Source: Wenzhouxiangella sp.
GTDB taxonomy: Bacteria; Pseudomonadota; Gammaproteobacteria; Xanthomonadales; Wenzhouxiangellaceae
Direction: 5' to 3'
Length of the DNA stretch: 18,310 nt
Assembly (NCBI GenBank): GCA_007123575.1
Contig: SKKV01000054.1
Coordinates: forward strand, 1-18,310
The translations under genes were made by a program, and so were the position numbers. The notes under the pieces were generated by a model. It searched no databases. It saw nothing but the letters and a program-made list of their open reading frames with translations, and was not told the DNA's origin. Numbering within the stretch: position 1 is the stretch's first letter; each line of letters starts with the position of its first letter. This document shows positions 14,207 through 18,310 of the stretch, piece after piece.

Positions 14207-15292
14207 TCAGGATCGTTTGACGAATAGCAGCATGCCAGTCGAGATGACGAGCGCTGGCAACAAAGCTGTCAGCCAGACCGGGATTAAGATGATGGCCGCC
14301 AGTCCTTCCACCAGACGCACCAGCACAAAAACCATCAGGCCCAAGCCAACACCCGCAAACAGGCGCAGGCCCTGCCCCTGCTGGCGACTGCCGACAAACA
14401 CGAAAGGCAAACCAACCAGCACCATGACCAAGACGTTCAGCGGATAAACCAGCCGCGACCACAAAGCCCGCTGATAGGGCAACTTGTCAAGTTCGTTGCG
14501 CTCCAGAAACTCCAACATATCGAGCAAATCGGCCGTCGGTAATAGCCTTGGCCGGGCCACCGTGGCGGCAAACAGCTCTGGACTCAAACCCGAAGCCAAT
14601 TCGAACTGGTCGAGCAACACGCGCCCAGAACGACTATCGACCGGCCAATGCTCAACGTGCTCCAGCTGCCAGGACCGACCGTCATGGCGGGCTCGATCGG
14701 CGGCAACGATCCGCTCCAGGCGCATGTCTTGACCGAGCTCATAGATCAAAAGCTCACCAAACTCGAGTTGATCGTCGGTCAACCAGGCTGAGTAGCCAAT
14801 CCGAATCACGCGCGGGCCATCTCGTAGCCAAAGCTGCCCGAACTGGCCCTGGTAAACCTGGCCACTGCGAGCCGCTTCGCGATCGGCCCGGGCCCGACTT
14901 TCCAGGTCTGGAATTAGCGTTTCAGACAACAGCACCAGTACAGCCAGGCACAGCGCAATGGCAAGTAAAGCACGCAGCGCAACATGACGACGATCGAATC
15001 CAGCCGCGCGCATGGCCACCAGTTCATTGCCGGCCGCCAAAACACCCAGCCCCATCAAGGCGCCAATCAAGGCAGCGAACGGGAAGATGTCATAAAGCCG
15101 TCGTGGCGTAGTCTGAACCAGGTACCACAGCATTTGAGGCAACCCATAACCGGCCTCCAGCGCTCGGGTTTCGCGAACCAGCTCGACCAGCGTGTACAGT
15201 CCGACCAGCAATACGCTGACGGCAGCCACCCCCAGCAAGACGCGGCTGATCAGATATCGCGTCAACACTTTTACGGCTACCATCGTCGCCAT
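14207..15292 (-). CDS. lptG: LPS export ABC transporter permease LptG
   Basis: This 361-residue protein is one of the two permease subunits that, with LptF and the LptB ATPase, extract lipopolysaccharide from the inner membrane and push it across the LptC-A-D bridge. The family pattern is seen: N-terminal LTRYLISRVLLGVAAVSVLLVGLYTLVELV, helices near 60-85 and 100-122 with AAGNELVAMRAAGFDRRHV between them, and ETLIPDLESRARADR. A periplasmic beta-jellyroll domain (about 130-265) follows, then three C-terminal helices beginning LWSRLVYPLNVLVMVLVGLPFVF. The order lptF then lptG is standard. The genes overlap by 16 nt if the first ATG (15292) is used or 7 nt if the second (15283, MVAVKVLTR) is used; the sequence does not decide. 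It converges on the RDD gene. Confidence 0.95.
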   Translation of the reverse strand: MATMVAVKVLTRYLISRVLLGVAAVSVLLVGLYTLVELVRETRALEAGYGLPQMLWYLVQTTPRRLYDIFPFAALIGALMGLGVLAAGNELVAMRAAGFDRRHVALRALLAIALCLAVLVLLSETLIPDLESRARADREAARSGQVYQGQFGQLWLRDGPRVIRIGYSAWLTDDQLEFGELLIYELGQDMRLERIVAADRARHDGRSWQLEHVEHWPVDSRSGRVLLDQFELASGLSPELFAATVARPRLLPTADLLDMLEFLERNELDKLPYQRALWSRLVYPLNVLVMVLVGLPFVFVGSRQQGQGLRLFAGVGLGLMVFVLVRLVEGLAAIILIPVWLTALLPALVISTGMLLFVKRS

Positions 15293-16344
15293 TGCCTAAT
15301 CAGCATCAGGCACATGGCCGCTGCCAGCAGCGCGTGCAGCGGCCAAAGCCCCAACCCCGCACTCAAATTGCGCTGCTCTATCCAGAGCAGTCCAGCATGA
15401 ATCGCATTGCTGTAGACCAGATAGAGAATCAAAGCGGCAACCAGACTGCCAAAACGCCCCTGCCGCGGCAAGCGCACCGCTAACGGCACTGCGAGCATGG
15501 CAAGGATCAGCGCGGCGATAGGTGAGGCCAAGCGCCAATGCCACTCGCGAAATTCAGCCGACGTGGTAGCTGGCCACAAGTCGGGCAAGGACTTGCGAGT
15601 CTCGTCGCCTAAACCATCAGTCGTCGGCTGCGGCAATCTCACATCGTTGCGCTCGAAACGAATTTCGCGCATGCCGCCATCGTCAGGATCGACTGCATGC
15701 CGCACTTGCTGGCCATCCAGCAAAGACAAATAACGCGTACCGTCATCCGGGTCGATCCACAGCCGGCCGCGATTTGCGGTGAGCAGCTCTGGATAACGCT
15801 CATCGTCGAACTGCACCAGGATGTCGCCCAGGCTGCCGTCGCTGCGATCGACCCGGCCCACATACACCGTCAAGCGCCCCTGATCGAGCTTGTTGAATCG
15901 TCCCGGCTGCAGGCCGGACAACAAGGCGTGGCGAGCTGCATCTTCCAGCATCTGGCCCGTTCGATCACTGGCCCAGGGTGCCAACCAACCGGCCACGGCA
16001 AGCAAGCTTGCACTCCACAGCAGGGCCAGCATCATTACGGGCAACAAGGCGCGGCCAAGCTCCAGACCGCCGGAACGCATCACCACCAGCTCTGATTGTT
16101 CGCCCATCCGGCCCACGGTCAGCAAAACGCCGGTCATCAAGGCCAGGGGGCCAACCATTTGCAGGGCTTCGGGTAGGCGTAGTACTAGCAGCAAAAGAAT
16201 ACTCGAGGCTGGAAGCCGGCCCTGGGCCGCATCGCCCATCACCTCGGCAAAGAACAGCGCGAGAATGATCACGATGAATACCAGCAAGCTGGCCAGGCTG
16301 GCCACCAGACCCTCGCGGAACAAGTATTTTTGCAGGATCAACAT
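15277..16344 (-). CDS. lptF: LPS export ABC transporter permease LptF
   Basis: This 355-residue permease is the partner of LptG in the LptB2FG lipopolysaccharide extractor. It starts MLILQKYLFREGLVASLASLLVFIVIILALFF, the typical first helix. Helices near 55-80 and 98-122 flank the coupling-helix region GRMGEQSELVVMRSGGLELGRALL, which contacts LptB. The periplasmic jellyroll covers about 125-265 (NKLDQGRLTVYVGRVDRSDG, EIRFERND). Three C-terminal helices start at RLASPIAALILAMLAVPLAV, a conserved stretch with the WR-x-ASP pattern. Length is normal. It is the first gene of the lptFG unit and diverges from pepA, with start codons 123 nt apart, as in E. coli. The ribosome binding site is weak (CCGGA). 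Confidence 0.95.
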   Translation of the reverse strand: MLILQKYLFREGLVASLASLLVFIVIILALFFAEVMGDAAQGRLPASSILLLLVLRLPEALQMVGPLALMTGVLLTVGRMGEQSELVVMRSGGLELGRALLPVMMLALLWSASLLAVAGWLAPWASDRTGQMLEDAARHALLSGLQPGRFNKLDQGRLTVYVGRVDRSDGSLGDILVQFDDERYPELLTANRGRLWIDPDDGTRYLSLLDGQQVRHAVDPDDGGMREIRFERNDVRLPQPTTDGLGDETRKSLPDLWPATTSAEFREWHWRLASPIAALILAMLAVPLAVRLPRQGRFGSLVAALILYLVYSNAIHAGLLWIEQRNLSAGLGLWPLHALLAAAMCLMLIRQWRRW

Positions 16345-16366
16345 CGCATTCCGGGAGGGTTACAAT
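16338..16366 (+). promoter_or_regulatory. Candidate pepA promoter
   Basis: TCAACA (16338-16343, four of six -35 matches) and TACAAT (16361-16366, five of six -10 matches) are separated by 17 nt. Initiation near 16373 would give a 95-nt pepA leader. The -35 box covers the lptF start codon on the other strand, so the divergent genes are tightly packed. Confidence 0.5.
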
Positions 16367-16467
16367 GGTTTATTCGATGCTCAGGGGTGACCGGTTGTCA
16401 GCCTTGCCAAGGCCCATTCGACATTCCCGTGCAAACACCAAGATCAAGACTCAAGGACTCTAAGCGC

Positions 16468-17967
16468 ATGCAGTTTACAACCTCAAGCGACGCCGCTAGC
16501 CAGATTGCCACCGACTGCCTGATCGTCGGCCTGTTTCAGGACAAGGATTTCGATGACACCCTGACCAGCCTGGACGAAGCCGGCAACGGTGTTTTTAGCC
16601 ACCTTTTGAAAGCTGGCGATCTGCCGCGAGGGGCAGGCAAAAAGCTGATTCTGCACGCTTTGCCCGGCGTCAAGGCCAGCCGCGTCCTGGTGGTGGGGCT
16701 GGGTAAATCCGAAAAGTTCAACGGCATCGCCTATACCAAGGCCGTGCAGTCCGCTGGCAAGGCCCTGCGCCAGTCACGCGCCCGCTCGGCCCATTGCCTG
16801 CTGGCAGGCTGTCCGGTCAGCGACCGTGATGAAACCTGGAAACTGCGCCAGGCCGCCATCGCCCTGGCTTACGCCGACTATGTCTACACGGCGACCAAGA
16901 AGCCGAAGGACGACGCAGCGCCGGCCACCGACTCGGTCAGTTTCCCGGCCGCCGATGGTGTCGATACCCAGCTTGCCATCGCCTCAGCCATCGCTGCCGG
17001 CGTGCAGCTGGCCCGCGATCTCGGCGATGCACCGCCGAACATTTGCACTCCGGTCTACCTGGCCGAAACGGCCGAGCGCATGGCAAAGAAACACGATGGC
17101 CTGGAAGTCGAGATCCTGGATGAAGACCAGATGGCCGAGTTGGGCATGAACGCCCTGCTCGCCGTCGGCCAGGGTAGCGTCAACCCCTCGCGCCTGATCC
17201 GCTTGAGCTGGCGCGGCGGCAAGGAAGGCGATGCACCGCTGGCCATGGTCGGCAAAGGTGTGACTTTCGATACCGGCGGCATCTCGATCAAGCCGCGCGA
17301 TCTGATGGAACAGATGAAGTTCGACATGTGTGGCGCGGCCACCACCATCGCGGTGATGGAAACCGTCGCCCGCCTGAAGCTGCCGATCAACGTCGAAGGC
17401 GTGGTCGCGGCTGTCGAGAACATGCCCGATGGCAAGGCCTATCGCCCCGGCGACATCATCACCACCATGTCGGGCAAAACCGTTGAAGTGCACAACACCG
17501 ATGCCGAGGGCAGGATGATCCTGGCCGATGCCATCTACTGGACCGGCCAGAATCTGAAGCCGGCCAAGATGGTCGATATCGCGACCCTGACCGGTGCCTG
17601 CGTGGTTGCCTTGGGCCACCATGCCTCGGGCATCATGACCCAGGACGATGAGTTGGCCGAAGAACTGCTGGCTGCCGGTCACGGTGCCGCCGACCGCGGC
17701 TGGCGCCTGCCGCTGTGGGATGACTACCAGGAACAGATCGAAACGCCGTTTGCCGACATGAAAAATCTGGGCGGCATGCCGGCCGGCAGCATCACCGCCG
17801 GCTGCTTCCTGGCCCGCTTCGCCGAAGGCCAGCGCTGGGCCCATATCGACATCGCCGGCAGCGCCTGGCAGTGGGGCAAACCCGAAAGCGCCACCGGCCG
17901 CCCGGTCGGCCTACTGGTCGAATGGCTGGCCACCAACGCCGGCGGCTGGGGCTCTGTCAACAACTAA
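16468..17967 (+). CDS. pepA: Leucyl aminopeptidase PepA (M17 family)
   Basis: The start at 16468 (MQFTTSSDAAS, 499 residues) is chosen because AAGGA lies about 10 nt upstream and the N-terminus then aligns with family length; an upstream in-frame extension to 16330 would overlap lptF. PepA is a hexameric two-metal exopeptidase that removes N-terminal leucine and other residues; in E. coli it also binds DNA as an accessory factor in Xer recombination at plasmid cer sites. The macro-like N-domain covers about 1-160. The catalytic domain has metal ligands Lys263 and Asp268 (GKGVTFDTGGISIK), Asp286 (MKFDMCGA), and Asp345 and Glu347 (NTDAEGRM), with catalytic Lys275 and Arg349. All are present at the expected seven-residue offset from E. 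coli PepA. It is followed by holC, as in the conserved pepA-holC-valS order. Confidence 0.97.
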   Translation: MQFTTSSDAASQIATDCLIVGLFQDKDFDDTLTSLDEAGNGVFSHLLKAGDLPRGAGKKLILHALPGVKASRVLVVGLGKSEKFNGIAYTKAVQSAGKALRQSRARSAHCLLAGCPVSDRDETWKLRQAAIALAYADYVYTATKKPKDDAAPATDSVSFPAADGVDTQLAIASAIAAGVQLARDLGDAPPNICTPVYLAETAERMAKKHDGLEVEILDEDQMAELGMNALLAVGQGSVNPSRLIRLSWRGGKEGDAPLAMVGKGVTFDTGGISIKPRDLMEQMKFDMCGAATTIAVMETVARLKLPINVEGVVAAVENMPDGKAYRPGDIITTMSGKTVEVHNTDAEGRMILADAIYWTGQNLKPAKMVDIATLTGACVVALGHHASGIMTQDDELAEELLAAGHGAADRGWRLPLWDDYQEQIETPFADMKNLGGMPAGSITAGCFLARFAEGQRWAHIDIAGSAWQWGKPESATGRPVGLLVEWLATNAGGWGSVNN

Positions 17968-17975
17968 AAAAGCGG

Positions 17976-18052
17976 GGAACCACCGAAAACACCGAAGACA
18001 CCGAATTAAGGCCTTGGACGTTTTCGGTGTCTTCGGTGATTTCGGTGGTTCC
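17976..18052. repeat. Near-perfect 30-bp inverted repeat built from CACCGAARA units
   Basis: The left arm (17976-18005) and right arm (18023-18052) pair at 29 of 30 positions, with an A:A mismatch at arm position 14 and a 17-nt loop. Each arm is itself three tandem 9-nt units (CACCGAAAA, CACCGAAGA, CACCGAA on the left) preceded by GGAAC. The hairpin lies in the 109-nt gap between pepA and holC, which point the same way. Neither strand has a proper U-tract, so it is not a standard terminator. Similar CACCGAAGA-type palindromes are scattered in intergenic spaces of many bacterial genomes and often produce spurious proteins with NTEDTE or SVSSVISVV runs. That recognition is from memory. Confidence 0.85.
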
Positions 18053-18076
18053 AATAAGGTCTTGGAAAGCTAATCC

Positions 18077-18310
18077 ATGCAGGTTGATTTTTATGAGTTG
18101 AGCGGGCGGTTCAGTGATCCGCTGTTTGTGGCCACGGTGCTGGTCGGGCGGGCATGGCCGAAGAGTGAAACCGTTGCCGTGGTTGGCGACCGGGCCGTGC
18201 TGGAGCAGCTTGACGAGCGCTTGTGGCAAGAGCCGGAAGGCCGTTTCCTGCCGCACGAGATCGGTACCGAGCACGCCCCCATCCGCCTGCTCGAAGACGC
18301 CCCCGACCAA
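18077..18310 (+). CDS. holC: DNA polymerase III chi subunit HolC, N-terminal part (runs off the right edge)
   Basis: Seventy-eight residues are visible, starting MQVDFYELSGRFSDPLFVA; the family is about 140-150 long, so roughly half is missing. The chi subunit pairs with psi (HolD) in the clamp-loader complex and links it to single-stranded DNA-binding protein. The conserved block LDERLWQEPEGRFLPHEIGTE matches the HolC pattern LDExLWxxxxxSFxPH, and the following APIRLL is the strand before the core. A GGA lies about 9 nt upstream. Position after pepA agrees with the widespread pepA-holC-valS arrangement. The hairpin repeat immediately upstream separates it from pepA. Confidence 0.92.
   Translation, partial: MQVDFYELSGRFSDPLFVATVLVGRAWPKSETVAVVGDRAVLEQLDERLWQEPEGRFLPHEIGTEHAPIRLLEDAPDQ

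Noticed and set aside
17976..18052. Palindrome as an intrinsic terminator of pepA
   Set aside because: The stem is strong, but no U-tract follows on the plus strand, and the next gene is usually in the same operon. Attenuation remains possible.
17957..18310. Minus-strand 117-residue frame and plus-strand 76-residue frame crossing the pepA-holC gap
   Set aside because: Both owe their NTEDTE/SVSSV runs to the palindromic repeat; the minus frame is also antisense to holC.

Overview
The window looks like ordinary chromosome from a gammaproteobacterium, most likely a Xanthomonadales- or Chromatiales-like lineage such as the Wenzhouxiangella relatives. The lineage is inferred. It rests on the gspE-to-gspL order with a Xanthomonas-style GspL start, the xerD-dsbC and lptFG/pepA-holC neighbourhoods, a lysine-repeat histone-like protein, a membrane protein resembling the exosortase-H-associated family, and high GC with coherent codon use. 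No insertion sequence, prophage, CRISPR array, tRNA or rRNA was found.

Region 1 (1-6294, minus strand) is a type II secretion operon transcribed gspE-F-G-H-I-J-K-L. gspE is the first gene and gspL runs off the left edge. Spacing is very tight: three ATGA overlaps and one 2-nt gap. It encodes the secretion ATPase (E), inner-membrane platform (F), major pseudopilin (G), minor pseudopilins (H, I, J, K) and the start of the ATPase-docking protein (L). A perfect TATAAT sits only 11 nt upstream of the gspE start codon. GspE has lost its usual tetracysteine zinc motif.

Region 2 (6388-10894, minus) is purL, encoding the large single-chain FGAM synthase of purine synthesis. It is followed 13 nt later by a small four-helix membrane protein. 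Region 3 (10963-13449, minus) holds a lysine-repeat histone-like gene, xerD (chromosome dimer resolution) and dsbC (periplasmic disulfide isomerase). dsbC appears to have its own promoter and is followed by an intrinsic terminator that insulates purL.

Region 4 (13450-14189) is a dyad-rich divergent intergenic stretch followed by a small RDD-family membrane protein on the plus strand. Region 5 (14207-16344, minus) is lptF-lptG, the permease pair of the LPS transporter. Region 6 (16330-18310, plus) is pepA followed by the start of holC, divergent from lptF as in E. coli. Between pepA and holC lies an almost perfect 30-bp inverted repeat made of 9-nt CACCGAARA units, the most striking non-coding element here.

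No novel multi-gene system is apparent. The points most worth a second look are the palindromic repeat, the cysteine-poor GspE, the near-leaderless gspE promoter, the purL-linked membrane protein and the 20-unit KKKxx protein.
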